Assembly (NCBI GenBank): GCA_947594595.1
Contig: CANQEE010000007.1
Span: forward strand, 1 to 35,989
Length of the DNA: 35,989 nucleotides
Direction of reading: 5' to 3'
From: an uncultured Bacilli bacterium
GTDB lineage: Bacteria; Bacillota_I; Bacilli_A; RF39; UBA660
Shown one piece after another: positions 23,782 through 32,499 of the stretch. Position 1 is the first letter of the stretch. Each line of letters opens with the position of its first letter. The translations under genes and the position numbers were made by a program. The notes beneath the pieces were generated by a model. It made no database searches and had not been told where the DNA came from. It saw only the letters and a program-made list of their open reading frames with translations.

Positions 23782-24804
23782 ATGATACGAAACAAATTAA
23801 AAGCATTCTATATTTATCTCAAAGAAAATCTTCGCTTTTTCTTGTTCCTTCTTTTCCTTTTTCTTGTTTTTGCACTTCCTCTTCCATATTATATTTACAC
23901 GGGAGGAGGAATTATTCCCATTGATAAGAGAATTGAGATTGAAAATAGCAAGAAAGAGAAAGGAAGTTTTAATCTTGCCTATGTAACAGAAAGAAAAGCA
24001 ACTCCTTTTCTTTTCCTTCTTGCTCAATTTCGAAAAGATTTTGAAATAGTGAAAGAAGAAACTTTTAAATTAAATGAAGAAGAAAGTGAAGAAGAAATTT
24101 TATTTCGGGATAAAATAGCTTTGGAAGAAGCAAATCAAACGGCTGTTTTTTATGCTTATCAAAAAGCAGGAAAAAAGTACACAGTAAAAAGAAAACATTT
24201 TTATGTTCTCTATATTGATTCCAAAAAGAAATCTCCTTTAAAAGTAGGAGATGATCTTCTTGAAGTAAATGGAAAGGAAATTACATCTATTTCAATGCTA
24301 CAAGAAGAAATTTTAAAAAAAGAGGTTGGTGATTCTCTTCCTTTTCTTGTTCAAAGAGGGAAAAAGAAATTGAAAATGAATGTAGAAGTCTTTTTAAAAG
24401 ACACAACTAAAATGATTGGTACTTCTATTCGAGAAGTAGATGAAATCAAGACAGAACCTAAAATTTCTTTTCATTTTAAAAGTGCAGAAAGTGGCCCATC
24501 TGGTGGACTTATGATGACTCTTGCAATCTATAATCGTATTACTCAAACAGATTATACATATGGGAAAAAAATTGTAGGAACAGGGACCATTGAAAAAGAT
24601 GGATCCATAGGTTCTATTGGAGGTGTTCTATTTAAATTAAGAGGAGCAGTTTCCGAAAAAGCAGATGTTTTTCTTGTTCCAAGTGGAGAAAATTATAAGG
24701 ATTGTCTAAAAGAGATTCAAAGAAAAAAGTATCAGATAAAACTTTTGCCAGTAGATACTTTTGATGATGCTGTTGAAAAATTAAAAACCCTTCAAAATTC
24801 TTAG
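23782..24804 (+). CDS. ylbL: YlbL/SepM family membrane-anchored Lon-like protease with PDZ domain
   Basis: This is a membrane-tethered serine protease with the active site outside the cytoplasm. One N-terminal transmembrane segment (FFLFLLFLFLVFALPLPYYIY) precedes a region leading to a PDZ domain (~135-205; SPLKVGDDLLEVNGKEI) and a Lon-type S16 protease domain. The catalytic dyad is Ser240 in SGPSGGL and Lys285 in GGVLFKLRGA. Length (340) matches YlbL. GGAG precedes the ATG. In streptococci SepM processes a competence peptide and in B. subtilis YlbL helps degrade the DNA-damage checkpoint inhibitor YneA; the substrate here is unknown. Confidence 0.92.
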   Translation: MIRNKLKAFYIYLKENLRFFLFLLFLFLVFALPLPYYIYTGGGIIPIDKRIEIENSKKEKGSFNLAYVTERKATPFLFLLAQFRKDFEIVKEETFKLNEEESEEEILFRDKIALEEANQTAVFYAYQKAGKKYTVKRKHFYVLYIDSKKKSPLKVGDDLLEVNGKEITSISMLQEEILKKEVGDSLPFLVQRGKKKLKMNVEVFLKDTTKMIGTSIREVDEIKTEPKISFHFKSAESGPSGGLMMTLAIYNRITQTDYTYGKKIVGTGTIEKDGSIGSIGGVLFKLRGAVSEKADVFLVPSGENYKDCLKEIQRKKYQIKLLPVDTFDDAVEKLKTLQNS

Positions 24805-24821
24805 AAAAGACTTTTCCTCTC

Positions 24822-24851
24822 TTGCGAAAGGAAGCCTTTTTGAAGTACAAT
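24822..24851 (+). promoter_or_regulatory. Candidate promoter of mutS
   Basis: TTGCGA, an 18-base spacer and TACAAT, 25 bases before the mutS start. Confidence 0.45.
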
Positions 24852-24876
24852 AAATAAAGGAAACGGAAGGAATCAT

Positions 24877-27429
24877 ATGAAAAGAAGTGAAGTAGATTTA
24901 GAGAAAGTAAGTCCTATGATGCGACAGTACTTAGAAATAAAAGCAAAGTATGAAGATAGTATTCTCTTCTTTCGTTTGGGAGATTTCTATGAAATGTTTT
25001 TTGAAGATGCAATAACAGCTTCAAAAGAACTAGAGCTTGCTTTAACAGGAAAGCAGGCAGGACTTGCAGAGAAAGTACCTATGTGTGGCGTTCCATTTAA
25101 AGCTTATAGTGGGTATTTAGATAAATTGATAGAAAAAGGATATAAAGTTGCCATTTGTGAGCAATTGGAAGATCCAAAAACAACCAAAGAAATGGTAAAA
25201 CGTGATGTCATTCAAGTCATTACAAGAGGAACTAGATTGGATCATTCTCTTGATGCGAAAGAAAATAATTTCATTGCAAGTATTTATGATTTTACTTACT
25301 GTTATGTTTTATCTTATGCCGATGTTTCAACAGGGGAGTTTTATTGTATGCTCCTTGATAGTGATGAAAACAAATTGATAAGAGAATTACAACGTTTTGG
25401 AGTCAAAGAAATTCTTGTAAATTCCCAATTTGATCGAGCGCTTCTTTTAAAATTAAGAAAACAATATCAGTTATTGGTAACCATCCAGGAACAGTTCTAT
25501 GAAGGTGAAGAGTATCAAGAAATATATAAAGACATTCAAGATGTAAGAATGCAAACAGGAATTTGCCATTTGCTATTTTATTTAATTGAGATGAAAAAAG
25601 GAGATTTATCTCATCTACAAAAGGTAAAAATCGTAAAAGAAGGGGATCATTTACTTTTTAATTCTAATACGATGCGAAACCTAGAGCTAGTAGAAACCAT
25701 GCGAACTAGAGAAAAACAAAATAGTCTTCTCTGGCTCCTTGATAAAAATAAAACAGCAATGGGAAGTCGTTTTTTAAGACAATCTATAGAAAGCCCATTG
25801 ACCAATCGAGATGAAATAGAGAGAAGATATGACTTTGTAGATAAATTGCGAATTGAATTTATCTTACGAGATGATTTAAAAGAAGCTCTTGATCAAGTAT
25901 ATGATTTAGAACGTCTTTCAGGAAGAGTTGCCTATGGAAATTTGAATGCAAGAGATCTTTTACAATTAAAAAGTTCTCTCAAAGTTTTACCTAAAATTCA
26001 ATCTATTTTAAAAGATTTGGATTATGATAGACAAATTGAGACTTTTGAAGAATTATATCTTCTTCTTGAAAAATCAATTGAAGAGGATGCTCCTTTATCC
26101 ATAAAAGAGGGGAATTTAATTAAGAAAGGATATCAAGAAGAATTAGATGAATTAAGAAGTGTTCGAAGTGGTTCCAAAGACTTTTTATTACAATTTGAAC
26201 AAGAAGAAAAAGAAAGAACAGGAATTCGAACTCTAAAAGTAGGATACAATAAAATTTTTGGATATTATATTGAAGTTAGCAAGGGTCAAATTTCACAAAT
26301 CAAAGAAGAATTTGGATATGAAAGAAGACAGACTCTTAGCAATTGTGAACGTTTTGTAACCCCTCTTTTAAAAGAGAAAGAAAATATTATTTTGGGTGCT
26401 GAAGAGAAAATTATTCAGCTTGAATATCGTCTTTTTATGGAGATTCGAGAAGTGGTAAAACGCTATATTTCTCCCCTTCAGAAGACTGCTAAGATTATAG
26501 CAGAGGTAGATATGTTACAAGCCTTTTCCCAAATTGCAGATGAATATCATTTTGTAAGACCTGTTTTAACTGAAAAAAAGGAAGTCAAGTTGATTGGAAG
26601 TAGGCATCCTGTGGTAGAACATGTGATGCAAGAAAAATATATTGAAAATGATATTCTCATGGAAGAAAATATAGACATTCTTCTTATTACAGGACCTAAT
26701 ATGGCTGGGAAATCCACTTATATGAGACAATTTGCTATTATTGTTATTTTGGCTCAAATTGGTTGCTTTGTTCCTTGTACTTCTTGTTCTATGCCTATTT
26801 TTGATAAAATTTTTACAAGAATTGGAGCAAGTGATGATTTGGTAAGTGGCGAATCTACATTTATGGTTGAGATGAAAGAAGCCAATGAAGCATTACAAGA
26901 AGCAACAGAAAATAGCCTTATTTTATTTGATGAATTAGGAAGAGGAACTGCTACTTATGATGGAATGAGTTTAGCACAAGCAATCTTAGAATATATTCAT
27001 GATAAGGTTCATTGTAAGACTTTATTTTCAACGCATTATCATGAACTTACAACCTTAGAATCTACACTTCCAAGACTTCGTAATGTTCATGTCGCAGCCA
27101 AAGAAGAAGAAGGAAACATTATCTTTTTACATAAAGTAAAAAAAGGTGCAGTTGACAAAAGTTATGGAATTCATGTAGCTTCTCTTGCAATGCTTCCTAC
27201 TAGTCTTATAACAAGAGCCAAAGAAATTCTTTCTTGTTATGAAAAAGAAGAAACCAAAGAAAAAGTCTTTACACAGACAAGTTTATTTACGGAAATAGAA
27301 GAAGAGGCTCCTAAGAAAGATCTAATTCGAGACCAATTAGAAGAAGTAGATCTCTTTCATCTTACTCCTCTTGATGCATTAAATCTTTTATACCAATTAA
27401 AAGAAGAAATCAAACAAGAAAAAGACTAA
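24877..27429 (+). CDS. mutS: DNA mismatch repair protein MutS
   Basis: This is the mismatch-recognition ATPase that clamps DNA and starts repair. The N-terminal mismatch domain has GDFYEMF with the Phe37-x-Glu39 reading motif. Lever and clamp domains follow. The ATPase domain carries Walker A GPNMAGKST (~606), Walker B LILFDELGRGTATYDG and the STHYHEL segment. The C-terminal part DALNLLYQLKEE is the helical dimerisation end. At 850 residues it is full length. GGAAGGA precedes the ATG. A strong hairpin follows the stop. mutL is not next to it, unlike in many Bacillota. Confidence 0.97.
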   Translation: MKRSEVDLEKVSPMMRQYLEIKAKYEDSILFFRLGDFYEMFFEDAITASKELELALTGKQAGLAEKVPMCGVPFKAYSGYLDKLIEKGYKVAICEQLEDPKTTKEMVKRDVIQVITRGTRLDHSLDAKENNFIASIYDFTYCYVLSYADVSTGEFYCMLLDSDENKLIRELQRFGVKEILVNSQFDRALLLKLRKQYQLLVTIQEQFYEGEEYQEIYKDIQDVRMQTGICHLLFYLIEMKKGDLSHLQKVKIVKEGDHLLFNSNTMRNLELVETMRTREKQNSLLWLLDKNKTAMGSRFLRQSIESPLTNRDEIERRYDFVDKLRIEFILRDDLKEALDQVYDLERLSGRVAYGNLNARDLLQLKSSLKVLPKIQSILKDLDYDRQIETFEELYLLLEKSIEEDAPLSIKEGNLIKKGYQEELDELRSVRSGSKDFLLQFEQEEKERTGIRTLKVGYNKIFGYYIEVSKGQISQIKEEFGYERRQTLSNCERFVTPLLKEKENIILGAEEKIIQLEYRLFMEIREVVKRYISPLQKTAKIIAEVDMLQAFSQIADEYHFVRPVLTEKKEVKLIGSRHPVVEHVMQEKYIENDILMEENIDILLITGPNMAGKSTYMRQFAIIVILAQIGCFVPCTSCSMPIFDKIFTRIGASDDLVSGESTFMVEMKEANEALQEATENSLILFDELGRGTATYDGMSLAQAILEYIHDKVHCKTLFSTHYHELTTLESTLPRLRNVHVAAKEEEGNIIFLHKVKKGAVDKSYGIHVASLAMLPTSLITRAKEILSCYEKEETKEKVFTQTSLFTEIEEEAPKKDLIRDQLEEVDLFHLTPLDALNLLYQLKEEIKQEKD

Positions 27430-27431
27430 TC

Positions 27432-27456
27432 GAAAAAGAAAAAAGTTTTCTTTTTC
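27432..27456 (+). terminator. Terminator after mutS
   Basis: GAAAAAGAAAA-AAG-TTTTCTTTTTC is a perfect 11-base stem just after the mutS stop with a pyrimidine-rich 3' arm. It is AU-rich, so its strength is uncertain. Confidence 0.55.
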
Positions 27457-27538
27457 CAAATTCTAAAAAAAATATATAAATTCTTCCTTTTTTCTTTTGT
27501 AGAAATGAAAAATTTGATATGATAAAAGTGGTGATAAC

Positions 27539-27949
27539 ATGAAAAATAGAAGCGAGTTAAGAGAGAGTATTGTAAGAATTCTCTATCAGATTTTAATTTA
27601 TGAAGAGACAAAAAATTCGTATGATCTTTCCTCTTTAATTCAAGAAGAAATAAAAGTCAAAAATGAGTTTGTAACAGATTGTGTAACGGGAATTTTAAAT
27701 CATCGAAAGGAAATAGAGACTCTTGCGAATCAATACTTAGTAGATTGGGAAATGAAACGTTTATCTAAAGTAGATCAAGGAATTTTATCTTTAGGAATTT
27801 ATGAGCTTCTATATACAGATACACCCAGTATTGTTGCAATCAATGAAGCTGTAGAACTTTCTAAGAAATATAGTGAAGAGAAAGTATCCAGTATGATCAA
27901 TGCAGTTTTAGATAGCATTTTTCATGACGAAGAAAAGAAAGCTGAGTGA
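27539..27949 (+). CDS. nusB: Transcription antitermination factor NusB
   Basis: This small helical RNA-binding protein acts with NusE/S10 in antitermination of rRNA transcription. RSELRESIVRILYQI at the start, VKNEFVTDCVTGILNHRKEI, DWEMKRLSKVDQGILSLGIYELLY and IVAINEAVELSKKYS are the family signature; 136 residues is normal. GTGGTGAT precedes the ATG. It heads the nusB-xseA-xseB cluster, as in many Bacillota. Confidence 0.93.
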   Translation: MKNRSELRESIVRILYQILIYEETKNSYDLSSLIQEEIKVKNEFVTDCVTGILNHRKEIETLANQYLVDWEMKRLSKVDQGILSLGIYELLYTDTPSIVAINEAVELSKKYSEEKVSSMINAVLDSIFHDEEKKAE

Positions 27950-27954
27950 CTTTT

Positions 27955-29220
27955 ATGAAGGAAGAATATATTAGTGTAAGTGAGTTAAATCGATATATTA
28001 AGTATAGATTAGATAATGACGAAAACTTACAGGGAATTTTTCTTCGAGGAGAAATTTCTAATTTTAAAGCTCATACAAGAGGGCATTTCTATTTTACTTT
28101 AAAAGATGAAACTTCAAGAATTAGTGCAATTATGTTTGCCTCTCAAGCAAGTAAAATCAAGTTTAGTCCAATGGATGGGATGAAAGTTTTAGTAACAGGG
28201 AAAGTAAACGTTTATGAAGCAAATGGAGCTTATCAAATCTATGTCAATACGATGCAAGAAGATGGAGTAGGGAACTTATATATTGCCTTTGAACAATTAA
28301 AAAAGAAATTGCAAGAAGAAGGCTTTTTTGCAGAAGAACACAAAAAGAAAATTCCACGAATTCCTCACCGAATTGGTGTTGTTACAGCGAAAACAGGAGC
28401 TGCAATTCGAGATATTGTATCGACCATTCAAAGACGATTTCCTCTTGCAGAAGTTTTGCTTTTTCCATCTTTGGTACAAGGAGAAGAGGCGAAAGAGGAT
28501 ATTGTTAGACAAATCAAAAGGGCAGAACAATATGATTTAGATGTCCTAATCGTAGGACGTGGTGGTGGAAGTATAGAAGACCTTTGGGCTTTTAATGAAG
28601 AAATTGTCGCAAAAGCAATTTATGAATGTCCTATTCCAATCATTAGTGCTGTTGGACATGAAATTGATTATACAATTGCAGATTTTGTTGCTGATTTAAG
28701 AGCTCCTACTCCAACAGGTGCGGCAGAACTTGCTGTTCCCAATAAGGAAGATGTTCTCAATTATCTTGAACAGTTAGTGATTCGTTCTAAAAAAGCCATG
28801 GTTCATCGTCTTTCTGCTCAGAAAGAAAAAGTAGAACAAATATTATCAAGACCTATATTTCAACAACCTCTTCGTCTTTATGAAGCAAAAGAACAACAAT
28901 TTGATTTGCTTTATGAAAAGCTAGTACAATCGATGCAAAAATTAGTGGAGAGAAAAAGACAAAAATATCTTCTTTTAAAACAGAGCGCTTTATTTCAAAA
29001 ACCCTTGCAAATTTTTGAAAAGAAAAAGCAAAGATATGTAGTTCTTTTAGAAAAATTGGAAGTTTTAAATCCAATGCATACATTAAAAAGAGGTTATACC
29101 ATTGTAAAAAAAGAAAATCGTGCAATTACAACAATCAAAGATCTTTCAATTGGAGATCAAATTGAGCTTGATTTTCAAGATGGATCTATTCTTACAAAAG
29201 TATTAGAAAAAGGAAAGTAG
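27955..29220 (+). CDS. xseA: Exodeoxyribonuclease VII large subunit
   Basis: This is the catalytic subunit of the single-strand-specific exonuclease VII. The N-terminal OB fold starts YISVSELNRYIK and has LRGEISNFKAHTRGHFYFTLKD. The central nuclease domain has RIGVVTAKTGAAIRDI, VGRGGGSIEDLWAFN and SAVGHEIDYTIADFVADLRAPTP. A coiled-coil region and the C-terminal beta-strand (LKRGYTIVKKENRAI) follow. The ATG at 27955 is preferred; an in-frame GTG at 27946 overlaps the nusB stop (GTGA) and cannot be excluded because neither has a strong ribosome site. Confidence 0.95.
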   Translation: MKEEYISVSELNRYIKYRLDNDENLQGIFLRGEISNFKAHTRGHFYFTLKDETSRISAIMFASQASKIKFSPMDGMKVLVTGKVNVYEANGAYQIYVNTMQEDGVGNLYIAFEQLKKKLQEEGFFAEEHKKKIPRIPHRIGVVTAKTGAAIRDIVSTIQRRFPLAEVLLFPSLVQGEEAKEDIVRQIKRAEQYDLDVLIVGRGGGSIEDLWAFNEEIVAKAIYECPIPIISAVGHEIDYTIADFVADLRAPTPTGAAELAVPNKEDVLNYLEQLVIRSKKAMVHRLSAQKEKVEQILSRPIFQQPLRLYEAKEQQFDLLYEKLVQSMQKLVERKRQKYLLLKQSALFQKPLQIFEKKKQRYVVLLEKLEVLNPMHTLKRGYTIVKKENRAITTIKDLSIGDQIELDFQDGSILTKVLEKGK

Positions 29221-29235
29221 AAAGGATAAAGTAGT

Positions 29236-29469
29236 ATGGAAAAAAACAAGAAAACATTTGAAGAAAATTTAGAAGAATTAGAGCAATTGGTTAAGAAATT
29301 AGAAAGTGGAGAAGTTCCTTTAGATGATGCCATTGAAAGTTTTAATCAGGCGATGAGACTTGCAAGAGTTTGTGATGAAAAATTAAAAAAAGCAGAAACA
29401 ACGCTTTCTAAAATTGTACAAGAAGATGGAAGTATAGAAGAATATTCCCAACAAGAAAACAAAGAGTAG
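29236..29469 (+). CDS. xseB: Exodeoxyribonuclease VII small subunit
   Basis: This 77-residue helical protein wraps the XseA coiled coil. TFEENLEELEQLVKKLESGEVPLDDAIESF is the family pattern. AAAGGAT precedes the ATG. It starts 15 bases after xseA. In B. subtilis ispA follows; here two unrecognised genes follow instead. Confidence 0.93.
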   Translation: MEKNKKTFEENLEELEQLVKKLESGEVPLDDAIESFNQAMRLARVCDEKLKKAETTLSKIVQEDGSIEEYSQQENKE

Positions 29470-29482
29470 AAAGGGGATTTGT

Positions 29483-30163
29483 ATGATAGAACAGTTAAAT
29501 TTATTACCATTAGAAGAGTTTCTTAGAAAAAACATCAACATTCAAGAAGCAGAAAAAAAAGGACTGATTGAAAATGGTAATTATGAGAAATATCAACTTG
29601 TAGAAAGTCTATATAGAAAAGTGTTTGAAACTTATATAGAAAGTATCTTTTCTTTTGAAAAAATAGATCAAAAACTAAAGAATTCTCCTTTAGAATATAC
29701 AAAAATTGAAGAAGAAAAAAGAGATATCTATCAAAAAACATCTTATATAAAATCTGAATATATATTTATTAGAAATTTTTATTATATTGAACGATTGAAT
29801 GAGGAGCAATTGAAAATTTTTATCAATCATCTAAACAACTACACTCAAGATTTTGAGTCAGAGTTGTTAGAAATTGTCAAAAATACATTCAAAACCATCC
29901 TTCAAGAAACGACAGAAGATGGAAAAAAACCTTTAAAAGTTTTTTATGGATCCATTGATCCAAGTTATTGTTTTTCAAATGGTGCGTTAGCTTTATTTAT
30001 CAATTATGGTAGAAATCAAAGCTCTTTAGAGGAACAATCATTTATGGAAAATAAAATAAAAAAGGAAGAGTATTTAGATACCCTTGCATTATCCATAGAA
30101 AAAGAACTAAGTTATCAACTTGATCTTCCAGTGGAAATGAAACATTATAAAGGAAAAATTTAG
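29483..30163 (+). CDS. Unrecognised helical protein before the cysteine-peptidase-like gene
   Basis: I do not recognise this 226-residue protein. It is predicted soluble: no signal peptide or membrane segment, with long charged amphipathic helices through residue ~160 and then a short region with FYGSIDPSYCFSNGALALFINYG. It has a strong ribosome site (GAAAGGGGAT) and lies 13 bases after xseB and 13 bases before the cysteine-peptidase-like gene, so it is probably co-transcribed with both. A chaperone, adaptor or immunity role for the following protein is possible, but only position suggests it. Confidence 0.65.
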   Translation: MIEQLNLLPLEEFLRKNINIQEAEKKGLIENGNYEKYQLVESLYRKVFETYIESIFSFEKIDQKLKNSPLEYTKIEEEKRDIYQKTSYIKSEYIFIRNFYYIERLNEEQLKIFINHLNNYTQDFESELLEIVKNTFKTILQETTEDGKKPLKVFYGSIDPSYCFSNGALALFINYGRNQSSLEEQSFMENKIKKEEYLDTLALSIEKELSYQLDLPVEMKHYKGKI

Positions 30164-30176
30164 TAAGGGGGAGAAT

Positions 30177-31292
30177 ATGAAACTTAATTCAGTAAAAAAA
30201 ACGATTCATTTTGATAAAAAGAAAATAGATAATTCTAACATAGAGAAAAAAATCAAATTAGAATCCACTGTATCTAAAAATATGGATTATTTTGAAAAAG
30301 AAAGTGCTACAAAAAAAGAAAATTTTAATTATGATCAAAGTACAGAAAAAAAAGAGTCCGTTTCAGTTGAAGCACTTAAAAATCGTAATTCACGTTTTTT
30401 TGGTGATTTATATCTATATGATGTTTTTGATGCAAAACACACTGTTTTTGATGACTGGAATACAAAGTCTGAACAATATGGTGGAAACCAAAGAGTTTTT
30501 CGAGAAAAAAATCAAATTTTATTAAAAGATCCTGCGATAAGACGAATTATCAAAAACTATTATCCTAAAGCAACTTTGGAAGATATGGAAGCTATTTTGT
30601 TTTCATTATGTAATGTTGGTTGTGGATACACGGCTGTTATAAATACTATTTTTGCTCAATATGCTGGAAGAGAAGAAGAATTTCAAAGAACCTTTGGCTT
30701 TCCTATGTATCAACAGGATCGTGATGGAAAAGTTGATTTTAATTATGAATATTTAATACTTGATTTATTTTGTTATCGTCATAAAAAATATAAAGATTTA
30801 ACTGGAAAATTTTCTAATATTGATATTATTGCTGAACATCCATCTTCTTATAGAGACTGGTTGGTTTTAAATATGGATTGGGCAAGTGAATGGTTTCATG
30901 AAAAAGGAGTGGATGCAACCGTTTCAGTCGAAGCGTTTTTTGACAAAGATCTATACTACGATTCAAGTATCAATCCACCTTACTATTCACAAGAAGGTTG
31001 TTTTGTAAAAGATGAGGAAACTATTTTTAAAGAATTAGAATCTCTCTTGCAAGATTCTTCGAAAGAAGTAATTATAAACGTAGGTTTACCTAACTTAAAA
31101 GGAACATGGCAATTGTATGATTATGAAACAGGAGAACTTTATATAGATACAAATGAGGGACATGCCATGTCAGTAATTGGAATTACAGAAGATAAGGATT
31201 TAATTGTTTCTTCTTGGGGAAGAAAGTTTCGACTTCATGTAACTGATATTGAACAATATGAAACCTTTACAATTGTAGAATATAAAAAATAA
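30177..31292 (+). CDS. Putative papain/C39-fold cysteine peptidase with lysine-rich N-terminus
   Basis: This 371-residue protein was not recognised as a named family. The first ~70 residues are Lys/Glu/Asn-rich and probably disordered, without a classical signal peptide. The C-terminal ~230 residues have the order expected of a papain-like thiol protease: Cys149 in NVGCGYTAVINTIF, His329 in EGHAMSVIGI and, 15 residues later, VSSWGRKF, where papains have NSWG. The Asn position is Ser here, so activity is unproven. A bacteriocin-type C39-like, papain-type or effector peptidase are all possible. GGGGGAG precedes the ATG; a strong terminator follows. It is likely the last gene of the nusB operon. 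Confidence 0.65.
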   Translation: MKLNSVKKTIHFDKKKIDNSNIEKKIKLESTVSKNMDYFEKESATKKENFNYDQSTEKKESVSVEALKNRNSRFFGDLYLYDVFDAKHTVFDDWNTKSEQYGGNQRVFREKNQILLKDPAIRRIIKNYYPKATLEDMEAILFSLCNVGCGYTAVINTIFAQYAGREEEFQRTFGFPMYQQDRDGKVDFNYEYLILDLFCYRHKKYKDLTGKFSNIDIIAEHPSSYRDWLVLNMDWASEWFHEKGVDATVSVEAFFDKDLYYDSSINPPYYSQEGCFVKDEETIFKELESLLQDSSKEVIINVGLPNLKGTWQLYDYETGELYIDTNEGHAMSVIGITEDKDLIVSSWGRKFRLHVTDIEQYETFTIVEYKK

Positions 31293-31314
31293 AAATTATA
31301 AAGCTTTTATAAAA

Positions 31315-31335
31315 GGCATCTCAAAATGAGATGCC
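31315..31335. terminator. Strong bidirectional terminator
   Basis: GGCATCTCA-AAA-TGAGATGCC is a perfect 9-base stem, with AAAA before it and CTTTAATT after it; in reverse it is followed by TTTTAT. It separates the convergent cysteine-peptidase-like gene and spoIVB. Confidence 0.9.
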
Positions 31336-31337
31336 CT

Positions 31338-32339
31338 TTAATTACTTTGATTTTCACTTTCACTGTCTTCTAGCATTTTTGTAATAAAAATTCCGTACCC
31401 ACGTTTTGCATCGTTTACAATAACATGAGTAACTGCTCCTATAATTTTATGATTTTGCAGAATTGGAGAACCGCTCATTCCTTGAACGACTCCACCTGTT
31501 TCTGATAAAAGATCTTGGTCTGTTATTTCAAAGAGAATATTTTTAACTTCTTCTAAAGGATTTACTTTTAAAATGGTAATTTCATATTCTTTCACGGTGT
31601 TGTCAGAAGATACAGTATAAATCGAAGCAGTTCCTGTTTTTACTTCCTCTGGTGTAGCTACTTCCAAAGGCTCTTTATTAGGTAATGTTTTTTCGTAAAT
31701 TCCAAAGATACCAGATTTTAAATTCTTGTCAATACTTCCGTAGACTTCGTTTTTATAGTAAGTCGCATTTTTTTCTCCTGGAGATCCACTTTCACTTTTA
31801 GTAATTCCAACGACATCTGCTTTAAAAATCTCTCCATCTTTGATTTCAAATTTTTTTGCAGTTGTTTTTTCTAAAATTTCATGTCCTAAAGCACCAAATG
31901 TTTTTGTTTCAGGATCAATATAAGTAAGAGTCCCAAGACCTGTGATAGAATCTTTAACATAAAGTCCTGTCTTAAAAATTTGATTTTCATCTTTTACAAT
32001 AGGAAGAGAGAGAGTCAAATTTTTATTTTCTCGGGAAATTTCAATAGAAATTGCATCTTGTTCCTTATTTTTATTTACTTCTTTTACCATCTCATCGATG
32101 GTACTTACTTCTTTCTGATTGATTGCTAAAATTTTATCTCCTACTGAAAATCCTGCTTCTTTTGCTAAATAATTGTCATTTACTTTATAAAAACCTACTA
32201 CTAAAACACCATTTGAATTTACTTCAATTCCGACAGTTTCTCCGCCTGGGATTAAGTTTTTTGTATAAGCATAGACATTTAGTGGCAAAATAAGTAAAAA
32301 GGATAATATGAAAATTGTAATTGATTTTTTAAATTTCAA
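31338..32339 (-). CDS. spoIVB: SpoIVB-type serine peptidase (S55) with PDZ domain
   Basis: In B. subtilis SpoIVB is secreted from the forespore into the intermembrane space and signals pro-sigma-K activation. Here an N-terminal hydrophobic segment (ITIFILSFLLILPLNVYA) is followed by a PDZ domain (VNDNYLAKEAGFSVGDKILAINQ) and the S55 domain: GLGTLTYIDPETKTFGALGH and the catalytic Ser in GMSGSPILQ. The track start is a TTG at 32384; a TTG at 32339 lies 7 bases after AAGGAGG and directly begins the signal segment, so it is chosen (333 residues). It is shorter than the B. subtilis protein. It faces the opposite way to spoIIM and nusB. Confidence 0.9.
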   Translation of the reverse strand: MKFKKSITIFILSFLLILPLNVYAYTKNLIPGGETVGIEVNSNGVLVVGFYKVNDNYLAKEAGFSVGDKILAINQKEVSTIDEMVKEVNKNKEQDAISIEISRENKNLTLSLPIVKDENQIFKTGLYVKDSITGLGTLTYIDPETKTFGALGHEILEKTTAKKFEIKDGEIFKADVVGITKSESGSPGEKNATYYKNEVYGSIDKNLKSGIFGIYEKTLPNKEPLEVATPEEVKTGTASIYTVSSDNTVKEYEITILKVNPLEEVKNILFEITDQDLLSETGGVVQGMSGSPILQNHKIIGAVTHVIVNDAKRGYGIFITKMLEDSESENQSN

Positions 32340-32443
32340 AAAATAACCTCCTTTCTTATTAGCTACATTTTTAGTATCTTCCAAAAAGTTTTTTCAATGT
32401 GTGAAAATATTTGGTAAAACAGGAAAAAGTTGTAAAAAAAACT

Positions 32444-32471
32444 TTGAAACTATAAGAAATTAGGTTATAAT
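32444..32471 (+). promoter_or_regulatory. Sigma-A-type promoter of the 100-residue protein gene
   Basis: TTGAAA, a 16-base spacer and TATAAT, 28 bases before the ATG at 32500. The intergenic region also carries the upstream end of spoIVB. Confidence 0.6.
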
Positions 32472-32499
32472 AAATAACTGTTAATTGGAGGAAATAAGA

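Noticed and set aside
24877-27429. Expected mutL downstream of mutS
   Set aside because: The gene after mutS is nusB following a hairpin; absence of mutL here says only that the genes are unlinked.
27426-27611. Minus-strand ORF over the mutS-nusB gap
   Set aside because: Low-complexity Phe/Lys translation across a terminator and the nusB start.
28853-29125. Minus-strand 90-residue ORF inside xseA
   Set aside because: Shadow of the real gene, no ribosome site or recognisable domain; the same applies to the other short antisense ORFs in the track (for example 109-339, 4149-4481, 28297-28530).
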